The notes under the pieces are model-generated. The model did no database searches and had not been told where the DNA came from. It saw only the letters and a list, made by a program, of their open reading frames with translations. 64,000 nt of DNA. Source: CAVXNB01 sp963763085 (GTDB lineage: Bacteria; Actinomycetota; Acidimicrobiia; Acidimicrobiales; Bog-793). A program made the position numbers and the translations under genes. Position 1 is the first letter of the stretch; every line of letters begins with the position of its first letter. Below are positions 16,511-25,927 of the stretch, one piece after another. The DNA is taken from assembly GCA_963763085.1 (NCBI GenBank), contig CAVXNB010000001.1:1116001-1180000 (forward strand), written 5' to 3'.

Positions 16511-17428
16511 GCGCTCGGACCGAGGCCTCCTCCTCGTGAGCGGGGGCCGGCCGTCTGTCCGGGACCACCATCTCGCCCCGGTGCGCACCCCGGCGCGCTC
16601 GGCAAGCTGCTCCTCGACCCGGTCGAGCACGACCCGCGCGTCGAGGTAACCGCGCTCGAGGAGCTCCTCGGTGCGTGAGAAGTCCTGCCACGAGAGCTCC
16701 TCGACACCTGATTGCTCCAGGACGATCACGTCGACGTCCGCCGGGATCGCGGCGAGATCTCGGCGGAGCCGCGTGCGAATCGACAAGCCGAACGCCACGA
16801 GCAGGGCCTCGTAGGGCCGGACGACGTCGTACGAACGGGCCTGGATGCCGCCCGAGAGCAGGACGTAGATCCGTCGAGCCCCGGCGGCGAGCGCCACCGA
16901 CAACGGGGTGTTGTCGACGACGCCGCCGTCGATGTAGCGCTTGCCTTCGAGCTCTACCGACGGAAAGATCGCCGGCAACGCCGCCGAAGCAAGCACGGCC
17001 TCGAGCGCGGGGCCCTCGGTCAGCCACACTTCGGCGCCGTCGTCGAGACGTGTGACGACGACGGTGAGCGGTACGAGCGCCTCCTCCAACCGATCAAAAC
17101 GCAGATAGCCGCGCACCAATCGCCGCAGCCCCGCGATCGGATAGACCGCTTCCCGTCGCTCGACGAATCGCCACGACCCGTGCAGCCGGCCCTTCGGGAA
17201 GACGTCGTGCGTGGCGACCGTCCTCCACATCTCGGCCATGACGTAGGTGCCTTCGAGCGTGGGCTGACCGGCGAAGAAGGCCGCGTTGATCGCCCCGATC
17301 GACGACCCGACGACGAGGTCGGGAGCGATCCCCCGCTCACACAGTGCCCGCAGCATCCCCACCTGGCAAGCGCCGCGGTTCCCGCCTCCGGAAAGCACGA
17401 AAGCCGTCTCGACCGGGCCGGCGCTCAA
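16502..17428 (-). CDS. Patatin-like phospholipase
   Basis: A 308-residue patatin domain protein. The oxyanion loop is GGGNRGACQVG near residue 15, the nucleophile elbow is VGSSIGAINAA near 42 and the catalytic Asp is in YIDGGVVDNTPL near 160, giving the Ser-Asp dyad. Members hydrolyse acyl esters of phospholipids or other lipids, often as membrane-associated lipases. The C-terminus is basic (RRRPRSERLL). Its 3' end overlaps orn. No signal peptide is seen, so it probably acts inside the cell or is peripherally bound. Confidence 0.88.
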   Translation of the reverse strand: MSAGPVETAFVLSGGGNRGACQVGMLRALCERGIAPDLVVGSSIGAINAAFFAGQPTLEGTYVMAEMWRTVATHDVFPKGRLHGSWRFVERREAVYPIAGLRRLVRGYLRFDRLEEALVPLTVVVTRLDDGAEVWLTEGPALEAVLASAALPAIFPSVELEGKRYIDGGVVDNTPLSVALAAGARRIYVLLSGGIQARSYDVVRPYEALLVAFGLSIRTRLRRDLAAIPADVDVIVLEQSGVEELSWQDFSRTEELLERGYLDARVVLDRVEEQLAERAGVRTGARWWSRTDGRPPLTRRRPRSERLL

Positions 17429-17547
17429 GGCCGGCGCACCGACGGCGCCCGTGACCGCGCCGGCGCCGCGTCGGCGCCGGCCCCCTCGGCGAAGGAGCTC
17501 GGCGCGATGCCGTATACGGGCACGAATTCAGCTCGGCGCCGGGACCG

Positions 17548-18558
17548 TCAGGATCCGACGTCGATCACGATCCGGCCCCGGGTGCGGCCGGCAAGGATCT
17601 CCTCGGCGAGCTCCGGCACGCGCTCTAACGGCTCGACAGCCGTCATCTCCACGAGCGGGTCGAGCGGAAGGCCGATCGCGAGCCGCTCCCAGGCCCGCGT
17701 GCGAAGCGCGAGAGGGGCCTGCACCGACTCCACGCCGGCCAGCGTCACGCCCCGCAGGATGAAGGGATGCACGGTCGTCGGGAGATCCGCGCCACCCGCA
17801 AGACCGCAGGCGGCCACGCATCCGCCGTAGCGGGTCTGGCGCAGGACGGTGGCGAGCGTCGTGCCGCCGACGGCGTCCACGCCCCCGAACCACCGCTCCC
17901 GGTCGAGGGCGCGCGGCGGAGCATCGGCGAGCTCGGCGCGGGGTACCACCTCGGCAGCACCCAGGCGGCGCAGATACGCCTCGTGCTCCGGGCGGCCGCT
18001 CACGGCGGCAACCTTGTAGCCCAACTCGGCGAGGAGCGCGACGGCAACGCTTCCGACTCCGCCGGCGGCTCCGGTGACCACGATCGGGTGGTCGCCGGCT
18101 GCCTCGGGCGTCAGGTCGTGGCGCTCCAGTGCCAGTACGCACAGCATGGCTGTGAGGCCGGCGGTCCCGACCGACATGGCCCAGCGTGCATCGCGGCCGG
18201 CGGGGACGCGGACGATCCACTCCGGCCGGACCCGGGCCAGCTCTGCGTAACCGCCCCAGTGGTCCTCTCCCAGTCCGAAACCAGTCACGATCACCTGGTC
18301 ACCCGCGCTCCAGGCCGGGTCGGACGACTCCTCGACCTCGCCGGCGAGGTCGACTCCGCACACCATCGGGAACTTCCTGACGACCCGCCCCTTGCCCGTG
18401 ACCGCCAACCCGTCCTTGTAATTGAGACTCGAACAGGCCACACGGACGGTGACCGCATCCTCCGGCAGCTCGTCGCGGGACAGATTCGCCAGACGGCCGG
18501 ACGGCCCGTCGGGCTCGGCGGCGAGAACGGCCCTGAACGACGAAGCGGGCGTCGCCAC
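17548..18558 (-). CDS. YhdH/AcuI-type NADPH quinone or acryloyl-CoA reductase
   Basis: GTG 18558 begins two bases after the stop of the upstream lipoprotein gene. The 336-residue protein belongs to the zinc-free medium-chain dehydrogenases. It has SSLNYKDGLAVTGKGRVVRK, the substrate-pocket pattern of the YhdH/AcuI group, and the Rossmann motif GAAGGVGSVAVALLAELGY. The C-terminus is RTRGRIVIDVGS. Family members reduce acryloyl-CoA or quinones with NADPH. Domain order and length are normal. Confidence 0.88.
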   Translation of the reverse strand: MATPASSFRAVLAAEPDGPSGRLANLSRDELPEDAVTVRVACSSLNYKDGLAVTGKGRVVRKFPMVCGVDLAGEVEESSDPAWSAGDQVIVTGFGLGEDHWGGYAELARVRPEWIVRVPAGRDARWAMSVGTAGLTAMLCVLALERHDLTPEAAGDHPIVVTGAAGGVGSVAVALLAELGYKVAAVSGRPEHEAYLRRLGAAEVVPRAELADAPPRALDRERWFGGVDAVGGTTLATVLRQTRYGGCVAACGLAGGADLPTTVHPFILRGVTLAGVESVQAPLALRTRAWERLAIGLPLDPLVEMTAVEPLERVPELAEEILAGRTRGRIVIDVGS

Positions 18559-18560
18559 GC

Positions 18561-19281
18561 TCAGCCCTTGACCTTGCTCGCGACGAGCGCCGCCAGCGCC
18601 TCCGCGCCAGGACCACCGATGGGCAGATGCGTGCCGTCCGAGTAGAACCACTCGGGATGCTGGGCGGCAATGGCCTCCCAGTTGGCGAGCACGGCAACCT
18701 TCGGGTACCGCGCCACGTCGGCCGCCAGCGCGGCGTTCACCTCGTCCTGCCACGGCTGGTCGACGTGGACGTTGATGAACACGACCCGGGAGGCGCCGGC
18801 GCAGGCGGCCATCATCTGGTCGAACTGCTGAGTCGAGAACGGACCATTGGTGCCGAGGCCGATCACGATGATGGCGCCGAGGCGGTGCTCGGCCCTCAAA
18901 CTCTGGGCGAGCTCGATGCCTTGGTAGAACTGGAAGGAGACCGTCGCTTCGACGTCGATGCCGGGAATGTCGTGCTGAAGGTCGGGCTCCTGGTCGATCA
19001 TGACCGAGTCGCCGATCGCCGTCACGTGATTGGGGATGAGACCGGGTCCCGGCGCAGCGAGCTTCGGCTCGGTGCTGGTCGTGGTCGTGGGCGGCGGGGC
19101 AGTCGTGGTCGTGTGTGCTCGTCGTGCTCGGCACGACCCCGAGCTTGTGGTGGTGGACCAGGATCGCACCGGACGTCGTCGCGGGAATGGTCTGGCCGGG
19201 TCCGCACGCGCCGAGCACAACAGCGAGGATTGCGACGGACGCCAGGGCCGCGAGCGACCGAACTGGTTGATGAATGGACAT
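18561..19281 (-). CDS. SGNH-hydrolase-like lipoprotein with apparent frameshift
   Basis: ATG 19281 begins a lipoprotein signal (SLAALASVAILAVVLGAC, lipobox LGAC). After a Thr-rich linker the rest is in another frame, so a one-base shift near 19111-19117 is needed to read through (PSTTST joined to TTTTAPPPTTTT). The main domain has AIGDSVM (block I with the nucleophile Ser), IGLGTNGPFS (block III-like) and DGTHLPIGGPGAEALA (block V, Asp and His). Such domains deacylate or transfer acyl groups on envelope sugars. The shift lies in a simple ACG/ACC repeat, a place prone to slippage or read error. Confidence 0.7.
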
Positions 19282-19396
19282 GAACTTCCTCGGTCGGGTG
19301 GCTCATTCTAAGGGCTGCCCGACGCTCGGATAACGTCACCGCTCGCGGGGGCCAAGCCGCGCCCACGGCATGGGCCGGCGCCTCGAGGGAGGCCAC

Positions 19397-19816
19397 ATGG
19401 ACCAGGCGAACCAGCAGATGGGGCACGGCTACTCGGGCACCCCCCTCGCCAAGAAACTAGGCATCCGCGAAGCCTCAACCGTCGCCCTCCTGGGCGCCTC
19501 CCCGGCGTTCACGATCCCCGACCTCCCGCCGGGAGTCTCCTTGCGGCGCTCGGCCCGCGGACGCACCGACGTCACGCTCTGGTTCGTGAAGTCGGCCGCC
19601 GAGCTTCACCGCCGCATCTCCGCCTTGGCGCCGCGGGCGGAGGCCGGCGCCCTGTGGATCTGCTGGCCGAAACGAAGCTCCGGTGTCCAGACCGACGTCA
19701 CCGAACACGCCGTGCGCAGCGCCGGCCTGGCGAACGGTCTCGTCGACTTCAAGATCGGGGCGATCGATGAGACGTGGTCGGGGCTTCGTTTTGCTGTGGC
19801 GAAGCGCAAGGCGTGA
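19397..19816 (+). CDS. DUF3052 family protein
   Basis: ATG 19397 has GGGAGG ten bases upstream. The 139-residue protein contains YSGTPLAKKLGIREASTVAL, then LWFVKSAAELHRRISALAP and ALWICWPKRSSGVQTDVTEH. The ending GLRFAVAK is typical of DUF3052 proteins, which are widespread in actinobacteria and have no proven function. It stands 30 bases before the PhzF-like gene and may share its transcript. It is divergent from the lipoprotein gene. Confidence 0.82.
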   Translation: MDQANQQMGHGYSGTPLAKKLGIREASTVALLGASPAFTIPDLPPGVSLRRSARGRTDVTLWFVKSAAELHRRISALAPRAEAGALWICWPKRSSGVQTDVTEHAVRSAGLANGLVDFKIGAIDETWSGLRFAVAKRKA

Positions 19817-19846
19817 GTGGTCCTGCCCGGGCGGTAGACCAACGTC

Positions 19847-20551
19847 ATGACCGATTCCAACGAAACGCCCGTGACGGTGCTGCGCGTGTTCTGCGACGCG
19901 TCCGGGGGCCACGGCAACGCCCTCGGCGTCGTCGACGGTCCCCTGGTTGCCGCCGGCGACAGGCAACGGGTGGCCCACGAGCTCGGCTACAGCGAGACGA
20001 TCTTCGTCGACGACCACGCCACCGGCGAGCTGCGGATCTTCACGCCGAGTGCCGAGCTCCCGCTCGCCGGCCATCCCCTCGTCGGGGCCGCCTGGTTCCT
20101 CGCCACCGAGCGTGGCGCGGGCGCCGGGGCGGCGACGAACGAGCTCGAGCTGCGCCCGCCCGGCGGTCTGGTTCGCGCTTGGATCGACGCCGGCGGCCGG
20201 ACCTGGATCGAGGCGCCGCTGAGCACGCTCCCGGATTGGACGCTCGTCGAGCTCGGGTCGCCGGCCGCGGTCGACGAGCTCGCCGGACCGCTCCAGCCCG
20301 AGCACGATCACGTCGTCTACTGGGCATGGATCGAGAGCGGGGTGATGCGGGTGCGTTGCTTCGCGCCTCGTTTTGGGATCGTTGAAGATGAGGCGACCGG
20401 GTCGGCGGCCCTCCGGCTGGCAACGCTCGTCGACCGCCCGATCGAGATCCACCAGGGGAAGGGCTCGCGACTGTCGGCGCGCCCCGTCAGCGCCGACCGG
20501 GGCGCCGTCGGCGGCTTCGTCGTGGAGGACGCCGCCGTGCCGCTGCCCTGA
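19847..20551 (+). CDS. PhzF-family isomerase-like protein
   Basis: The 234-residue protein has the PhzF fold pattern. The N-terminal half includes VFCDASGGHGNALGVV and the catalytic Glu in LGYSETIFVDD. It is followed by LRIFTPSAELPLAGHPLVGA, then the second half with MRVRCFAPRFGIVEDEATGSAA. It is a little shorter than the usual 260-300 residues. PhzF proteins isomerise small acids; most chromosomal ones have unknown substrates. It ends nine bases from convergent crcB. Confidence 0.85.
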   Translation: MTDSNETPVTVLRVFCDASGGHGNALGVVDGPLVAAGDRQRVAHELGYSETIFVDDHATGELRIFTPSAELPLAGHPLVGAAWFLATERGAGAGAATNELELRPPGGLVRAWIDAGGRTWIEAPLSTLPDWTLVELGSPAAVDELAGPLQPEHDHVVYWAWIESGVMRVRCFAPRFGIVEDEATGSAALRLATLVDRPIEIHQGKGSRLSARPVSADRGAVGGFVVEDAAVPLP

Positions 20552-20560
20552 GCGCCGGTC

Positions 20561-20926
20561 TTAGTGGGCGATCGCCCGGGAGACGAACCAGCCGGCGCCG
20601 GCGGCACCGACGCCGAGGCCGACCGACGCGACGACGTAGATCGCCGCGACGCCGAGCCGGTGGGTCCGGATCAGCGAGAAGGTCTCCCATCCAAACGTGG
20701 CGAAGGTCGTATAAGCCCCGAGGAAGCCGACCGTCAGAGCCGTGCCGAGGTCACGAGGGATCCGACCGGACGCCACGAGGGGAACCAGGACTCCGTAGAG
20801 GAACGCGCCTGTGACGTTGACCGCGAGCGTCGCGTAGGGAAACCCCCGGACGCCGACGGCGACGCTCGCGGTGTAGCGGGCGATCGCGGCCAGCCCGCCC
20901 GCGAACCCCACATAGAGATAGCGCAT
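20561..20926 (-). CDS. crcB: Fluoride exporter CrcB/Fluc
   Basis: ATG 20926 follows GGGAGA. The 121-residue protein has four hydrophobic helices and the Fluc signatures: GGLAAIARY near the start, NVTGAFLYG (channel Asn) and GFLGAYTTFATFGWET (the TTF-T-F-E pore motif). It lets fluoride leave the cell as a dual-topology dimer; only one gene is present, as in homodimeric types. I saw no fluoride riboswitch upstream. It lies 83 bases downstream of the UspA gene on the same strand. Confidence 0.9.
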   Translation of the reverse strand: MRYLYVGFAGGLAAIARYTASVAVGVRGFPYATLAVNVTGAFLYGVLVPLVASGRIPRDLGTALTVGFLGAYTTFATFGWETFSLIRTHRLGVAAIYVVASVGLGVGAAGAGWFVSRAIAH

Positions 20927-20940
20927 CGATGTCTCCCGCC

Positions 20941-20962
20941 GTCGGCAAACAGAACTGCCGAC
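20941..20962 (-). other. Hairpin in the crcB leader
   Basis: GTCGGCA and TGCCGAC form a perfect seven-pair stem with an eight-base loop, ending 14 bases before the crcB start. There is no U-run, so it is not a terminator. It could influence crcB translation or mRNA stability. Confidence 0.35.
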
Positions 20963-21009
20963 CAGACTTCCCGGCGCACCCGCGCTCAAGCGTACCCGAG
21001 GGCGGCGCT

Positions 21010-21423
21010 TCAGCCCCGCTCGGCCCTGCGGATCACGGCGACTGGACACTTGGCGTGGCGGACGCAGTACTCGGTCACCGAACCTAGAAGGACACCGCCG
21101 AGGCCGGCGTGGCCGTGGCCGTGGCTGCCGACCACCAGCACGTCGGCGTGGGCGGCCTCGTGCACGAGCAGGTGGCCGGGGGCGTCGGAGGACAACACGA
21201 GCCGGACCGCGTCGGCCGCGTCGGGCCCGAGTACCTGCTCGAGAACCTTCCCGACCTCCTTGCGGACCTGAGGTTCGGGGTCCACGCCGACCGGGTAGAT
21301 CGGGCCGAACGACTTGACGGCGACGAGGCCGGCGCCCGTGAGCTCGGACTGGTTGGCCGCCCAGCGCAGGGCCGTCTTGCTCGCCTCCGAGCCGTCGATG
21401 CCGACGACGATGGTCCGGTCCAC
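21010..21423 (-). CDS. Universal stress protein (UspA family)
   Basis: A 137-residue single-domain protein. It starts DRTIVVGIDGSEASKTALRW and ends with the ATP-binding motif GSHGHGHAGLGGVLLGS followed by CPVAVIRR. This G-2x-G-9x-G-S pattern marks ATP-binding UspA proteins. It is 37 bases downstream of kdpC on the same strand, so it may be transcribed with the potassium pump. USP domains are also part of KdpD, so a link to potassium status is plausible. Confidence 0.88.
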   Translation of the reverse strand: MDRTIVVGIDGSEASKTALRWAANQSELTGAGLVAVKSFGPIYPVGVDPEPQVRKEVGKVLEQVLGPDAADAVRLVLSSDAPGHLLVHEAAHADVLVVGSHGHGHAGLGGVLLGSVTEYCVRHAKCPVAVIRRAERG

Positions 21424-21460
21424 GGCGCCATATTCCCGCGAATGGACGGGGCTCGCCGGG

Positions 21461-21991
21461 CTAGGACTTCAGCTTGGCGAGGGCCTCGTTGAGGAGCAGC
21501 ACGTTCACGTAGGGCGCACCGAAGATCCCGAAGTAGACCGGGGCGATCTGGTCGGACACGAGCTTGTGGACTGCGGCGACCGAGAGCCCGTTCGCCTTGG
21601 CGACGGCGTTTACCTGCGCGTAGGCGTCCGCCGGGGCGATGTCGGGGTCGAGACCGGACCCCGAACCGGTCACGAGGCCGTTCGTTGGGGTGATGCCTTC
21701 TTTCTTGAGTGCCGCCACCTGCGTCTGCACCTGGTCGAACAGCTGGATCGAGCGTGGGCCGTAGTTGGTCGCTCCACTCGCGAGGGGATTCGGAGTGTCG
21801 TCACGGCCGATGAACCACTTCGGCGAGGTCCAGGTCTGAGCGATCTGCGGGGACCCGTACGCGGTGAGCGAGCCGTCGGCCTGATGGCGGAAGAAGACTT
21901 GTGCGATCCCGGTCTCGACGAACGTGTACACGAGGCAGAGCACGATCACGACGACCGAAAGGGCGACGGCGCGGCGGAGGTTGAGGAGCAT
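21461..21991 (-). CDS. kdpC: Potassium-transporting ATPase subunit C
   Basis: The 176-residue protein has one N-terminal membrane helix (AVALSVVVIVLCLVYTFV) and an outside domain. Its conserved segments include FIGRDDTPNPLASGATNYGP, VTGSGSGLDPDIAPADAYAQ and the ending PYVNVLLLNEALAKL. KdpC helps assemble and stabilise the KdpFABC complex. The start ATG overlaps the kdpB stop by one base (TGATG). The length is slightly below the E. coli protein, which is normal for the family. Confidence 0.92.
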   Translation of the reverse strand: MLLNLRRAVALSVVVIVLCLVYTFVETGIAQVFFRHQADGSLTAYGSPQIAQTWTSPKWFIGRDDTPNPLASGATNYGPRSIQLFDQVQTQVAALKKEGITPTNGLVTGSGSGLDPDIAPADAYAQVNAVAKANGLSVAAVHKLVSDQIAPVYFGIFGAPYVNVLLLNEALAKLKS

Positions 21992-24063
21992 CAGTAGGCC
22001 TTCAGTGCGGTCAGGATCAAGTCGATCAGCTTGATGAAGATGAATGGGGCGATGATCCCGCCGACGCCGTAGATCAGAATGTTGCGCCGCAGGATCTGCT
22101 GGGCGTTGACGGGGCGGAACCGCACGCCCTTCAGCGCCAGCGGGATGAGGGCGACAATCACCAGGGCGTTGAATATGACGGCCGAGAGCACCGCCGACTG
22201 CGGCGTGTGCAGTCTCATGATGTTGAGCTTGTTCAGCTGCGGGTAGGTGGCGATGAACAGCGCCGGGATGATGGCGAAGTATTTCGCCACGTCGTTGGCG
22301 ATCGAGAACGTCGTCAGCGCCCCCCGGGTGATCAGCAGCTGCTTGCCGATCTCGACGATGTCGAGGAGCTTGGTGGGATCGGAGTCGAGGTCGACCATGT
22401 TGCCCGCCTCTTTCGCGGCCGTCGTCCCGGTGTTCATGGCGACGCCGACGTCGGCCTGCGCGAGCGCCGGCGCGTCGTTCGTGCCGTCGCCGGTCATGGC
22501 GACGAGCTTGCCGCCCTCCTGTTCCTGCTTGATCAGCGCCAGCTTGTTCTCCGGCGTCGCCTCGGCAAGGTAGTCGTCCACGCCCGCCTCGTCGGCGATC
22601 GCCGCGGCCGTGAGCGGATTGTCGCCCGTGATCATGACGGTGCGGATACCCATGGCGCGCATCTCGTCGAAGCGGTCACGGATCCCTTGCTTGACGACGT
22701 CCTTCAGCTCGATGACTCCGAGCACGGCCGGCCCGTCAGCCACGACGAGGGGAGTAGATCCGGCGCGCGAGATGCGCTCGACGATCGGGTCGAGATCGCT
22801 CGGGATCGATCCGCCCTGCTCGGTCACCCAACGCTTCACGGCTTCCGCGGCGCCCTTTCGGACCTGCCGGTGGTCGACGTCGAGACCCGACATCCGAGTG
22901 ACGGCCGAGAAGGGGATGAACGTGTGATCATCGCCGAGGGAGCGCTCTCGTATGCCGAAACGCTCCTTGGCGAGCACCACGATCGAGCGGCCCTCGGGTG
23001 TCTCGTCGGCAAGTGACGCCAGCTGGGCGGCGTCGGCCACCTCTCGTTCGTCATGGCCGCCGACAGGCGTGAACTCGGATGCCATCCGGTTGCCGAGCGT
23101 GATCGTGCCCGTCTTGTCGAGCAGCAGCGTCTGGGTGTCGCCGGCCGCCTCGACGGCGCGACCGCTCATGGCGAGCACGTTGCGCTGCACGAGCCGGTCC
23201 ATGCCGGCGATGCCGATCGCCGAGAGAAGGGCGCCGATCGTGGTCGGGATGAGGCACACGAGCAGTGCGACGAGAATGACGACCGAGACGGTGGCTCCGG
23301 CGTAGTGGCCGAACGGTTGCAACGTCACGCACACCGGGAGGAAGATGATCGTCAGCACCGCGAGGAGGATCGTCAGTGCGACCTCGTTCGGGGTCTTCTG
23401 GCGGTTCGCTCCCTCGACGAGGGAGATCATCCGGTCGAGGAACGTGTGGCCCGGTTCCGCCGAGATTTCGACGACGATGCGGTCCGACAGCACCTTGGTC
23501 CCGCCGGTGACGGCGGACCGGTCGCCGCCGGACTCGCGGATCACCGGAGCCGACTCGCCCGTGATTGCCGATTCGTCGACCGAGGCGATGCCCTCGATGA
23601 TCTCGCCGTCGGAGGGGATGATGTCGTTCACTTCAGCGACGATGCGGTCGCCCTTGCGCAGTTCGGCGGCGGCGACACGCTCTTCGGTCCCGTCGTCGCG
23701 AAGTCGGCGGGCCAGAGTCTCGGACCGCATGCGGCGGAGCGTGTCGGCCTGTGCCTTGCCGCGCCCCTCGGCAACGGCTTCGGCGAAGTTCGCGAACAAC
23801 ACCGTCAAGAACAGCCAGATGGTGATGCTCCAGTCGAAGATCCCCGGGTGGGCGACCGACTCGATGAAGGTCACGACCGTTCCGACGAGGACGACGAACA
23901 TGACCGGGTTCCTGATCTGGACTCGAGGGTCCAGCTTCCTGAAGCAGTCGACGAGCGCCGGCCCCAGGATCTCGCGGTCGAACAGGCCACGCTTCTCGGC
24001 GACGCCGTGCGGCTGGGTCGGCGCCGCGGACGGCGGGGTGGCGGTGGCGTTGTCGGGTGTCAT
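21991..24063 (-). CDS. kdpB: Potassium-transporting P-type ATPase subunit B
   Basis: A 690-residue P-type ATPase. The phosphorylated Asp is in LLLDKTGTITLGN, the actuator motif is AITGESAPVIRE, and the hinge motif is MTGDGTNDAPALAQADVGVA. Membrane helices flank these domains. It powers high-affinity K+ uptake when external potassium is low. The N-terminus carries 45 extra residues rich in Pro/Thr before the conserved LDPRVQIRNPVMFVV. Its ATG overlaps the kdpA stop as ATGA, so the operon is tightly coupled. Confidence 0.96.
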   Translation of the reverse strand: MTPDNATATPPSAAPTQPHGVAEKRGLFDREILGPALVDCFRKLDPRVQIRNPVMFVVLVGTVVTFIESVAHPGIFDWSITIWLFLTVLFANFAEAVAEGRGKAQADTLRRMRSETLARRLRDDGTEERVAAAELRKGDRIVAEVNDIIPSDGEIIEGIASVDESAITGESAPVIRESGGDRSAVTGGTKVLSDRIVVEISAEPGHTFLDRMISLVEGANRQKTPNEVALTILLAVLTIIFLPVCVTLQPFGHYAGATVSVVILVALLVCLIPTTIGALLSAIGIAGMDRLVQRNVLAMSGRAVEAAGDTQTLLLDKTGTITLGNRMASEFTPVGGHDEREVADAAQLASLADETPEGRSIVVLAKERFGIRERSLGDDHTFIPFSAVTRMSGLDVDHRQVRKGAAEAVKRWVTEQGGSIPSDLDPIVERISRAGSTPLVVADGPAVLGVIELKDVVKQGIRDRFDEMRAMGIRTVMITGDNPLTAAAIADEAGVDDYLAEATPENKLALIKQEQEGGKLVAMTGDGTNDAPALAQADVGVAMNTGTTAAKEAGNMVDLDSDPTKLLDIVEIGKQLLITRGALTTFSIANDVAKYFAIIPALFIATYPQLNKLNIMRLHTPQSAVLSAVIFNALVIVALIPLALKGVRFRPVNAQQILRRNILIYGVGGIIAPFIFIKLIDLILTALKAY

Positions 24064-25838
24064 GATGCGAGGACCTTTCGGCCGAGACTCAACGAGTAAT
24101 GCGCAAGGTGGGCGACGTGAGGAACCACGCCGAGCGCGCTGGGCTTGCCGTAGATGTGGTGGGTCTGGAGCTGCTCGACGATCGGGCCGAGGGCGACGGC
24201 GGGGAAGAACGTGAGTGCACCGACGATGAGGATCACGCCCACGAACAGGCCGACGAACAACGGGGTGTCGGTCCTGAAGGTCCCGGCGGACGCCGGCACG
24301 ACGTTCTTCTGAGCGAGGACACCGCCGAGCGCCAGGGCCGGGATCATCTCGGCGAAGCGCCCGAACCAGAAGCCCGCCGACTGCAGCACGTTGTAGAACG
24401 GTGTGTTGCCGTTCAGGCCGGCGAAGGCGGAGCCGTTGTTGTTCACCGGGGATGTGAAGGCGTAGAGGATCTCGGTGAACCCGTGCGGCCCGCCGTTCAA
24501 CGGGCCCGCTCGTCCGGAGTGGATGGAGACGGCGATCCCGGTGAAGATGAGGACGAGCAGGGGCATGACGAGAACGAGCAGACCGGCGAGCTTTACCTCC
24601 TTCGACTGGATCTTCTTGCCCAGATACTCAGGAGTTCGGCCCACCATGAGCCCGCCGATGAACACGGCGATGATCGCAAAGGCCAGGATCGTATAGATGC
24701 CCGCCCCGGCCCCGCCCGGGGAGACCTCGCCGAGCATCATGCCGGTGAGCAGACCCATGCCGCCGATCGGCGTGAACGAGTCATTGGAGCCGGTCACCGA
24801 ACCGGTCGAGGTTTGGGTGGACGCGATGTCGAACAACGTCGTAGGCGCCACCCCGAAACGCGTCTCCTTCCCCTCCATGTTGCCGCTCGGTTGGTAGGTC
24901 ACCCCGGCCTGGGCAACGGCAGGGTTGCCCCTTGACTCGGCGTATTGCGAGAAGGCGGCCCAGGAGACGAAGAGGACGGCCATCGTTGCAAGGACTGCGA
25001 CGCCCTGGCGGATGCTCTTGACCATCTTGCCGAACATGTAGGTGCTCGCCACCGGGATCGAAAGGAGCAGCAGCAATGAGAGCCACTGGGTGAAGGCGGT
25101 CGGGTTCTCGAACGGGTGGGCGCCATTGGCGTTCGTGTAACCGCCCCCGTTGTTCCCGAGCTGCTTGATGGAGGTCATCGAACCTTGGGGTCCACGCGGG
25201 ATGGTCTGACTGACGCCATTCAGCAGGTCGTGGATATGCGCCGGTCCGGCCAGGGTCTGGACGGCGCCCTGGCCGATGTAGATCACTGCTGCCACAGCGG
25301 CGATCGGGAGCAGGATGTAATAGATGCCGCGGATGACGTCGACCCAGAAGTTGCCGATCGTGGGCGAGTTCTTGCGCGAAAAGCCGCGGATCATGCCGAC
25401 CATGACGGCCATGCCTGCGGCCGCGCTCACGAACTGCTGGCCGACGAGGGCGATCATCTGGGTGAGGTACGACATCGTCGACTCGCCGGCGTAGTTCTGC
25501 CAGTTCGTGTTCGTCACAAACGACATCGCGGTGTTGAGCGACAGCGCCGGCCCGACCGCACCAAAGTGCTGCGGGTTCAACGGCAGAGACCCCTGCAAAC
25601 GCTCGAAGCCGTAGACCACGAGGACCGCGACGCCGGAGTAGATGATCAACGAGACGGCGTAGCGCTGCCAGGTCTGCTCCGACTCGGCGTCGACGCCGAG
25701 CAGCCGGTAGGTGGGCCGCTCCAGCCAGCCCATCCAGTGCACGCGGCCATCGAAGACCGCCGCCATGTAGGAGCCGAGGTAGCGCCAGACGAAGGCCAGG
25801 CACACGACCAGGGCGATGACTTCCAACGTGAAACGCAT
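24060..25838 (-). CDS. kdpA: Potassium-transporting ATPase subunit A
   Basis: The 592-residue channel-like subunit has about ten membrane helices. The start at ATG 25838 overlaps the kdpF stop (TGATG), which is preferred over an in-frame GTG nine bases earlier. The first selectivity filter reads VTNTNWQNYAGESTMSYLTQ. Further filter-like segments are NNGGGYTNANGAHPFENPT and FTSPVNNNGSAFAGLNGNT. KdpA selects K+ and passes it to KdpB. Length and motifs are normal. Confidence 0.95.
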   Translation of the reverse strand: MRFTLEVIALVVCLAFVWRYLGSYMAAVFDGRVHWMGWLERPTYRLLGVDAESEQTWQRYAVSLIIYSGVAVLVVYGFERLQGSLPLNPQHFGAVGPALSLNTAMSFVTNTNWQNYAGESTMSYLTQMIALVGQQFVSAAAGMAVMVGMIRGFSRKNSPTIGNFWVDVIRGIYYILLPIAAVAAVIYIGQGAVQTLAGPAHIHDLLNGVSQTIPRGPQGSMTSIKQLGNNGGGYTNANGAHPFENPTAFTQWLSLLLLLSIPVASTYMFGKMVKSIRQGVAVLATMAVLFVSWAAFSQYAESRGNPAVAQAGVTYQPSGNMEGKETRFGVAPTTLFDIASTQTSTGSVTGSNDSFTPIGGMGLLTGMMLGEVSPGGAGAGIYTILAFAIIAVFIGGLMVGRTPEYLGKKIQSKEVKLAGLLVLVMPLLVLIFTGIAVSIHSGRAGPLNGGPHGFTEILYAFTSPVNNNGSAFAGLNGNTPFYNVLQSAGFWFGRFAEMIPALALGGVLAQKNVVPASAGTFRTDTPLFVGLFVGVILIVGALTFFPAVALGPIVEQLQTHHIYGKPSALGVVPHVAHLAHYSLSLGRKVLAS

Positions 25839-25927
25839 CAGAACCACTCAGCCCGGAACATGGCGATGCCGAGGTAGATGAACACCAGCACGGAGACGGC
25901 CAGCAAGACCCCTTGGACCCAGGTCAC
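25838..25927 (-). CDS. kdpF: Potassium-transporting ATPase small subunit F
   Basis: GTG 25927 encodes 29 residues: TWVQGVLLAVSVLVFIYLGI followed by AMFRAEWF. One membrane helix and the FxYLxxAxxxxEXF-like ending fit KdpF, which stabilises the KdpABC complex. The stop shares bases with the kdpA ATG, and the start overlaps the stop of the peptide gene before it. Confidence 0.88.
   Translation of the reverse strand: MTWVQGVLLAVSVLVFIYLGIAMFRAEWF

Noticed and set aside
20927..21009. Possible fluoride riboswitch before crcB
   Set aside because: The conserved riboswitch segments are not present; only a simple hairpin is seen.
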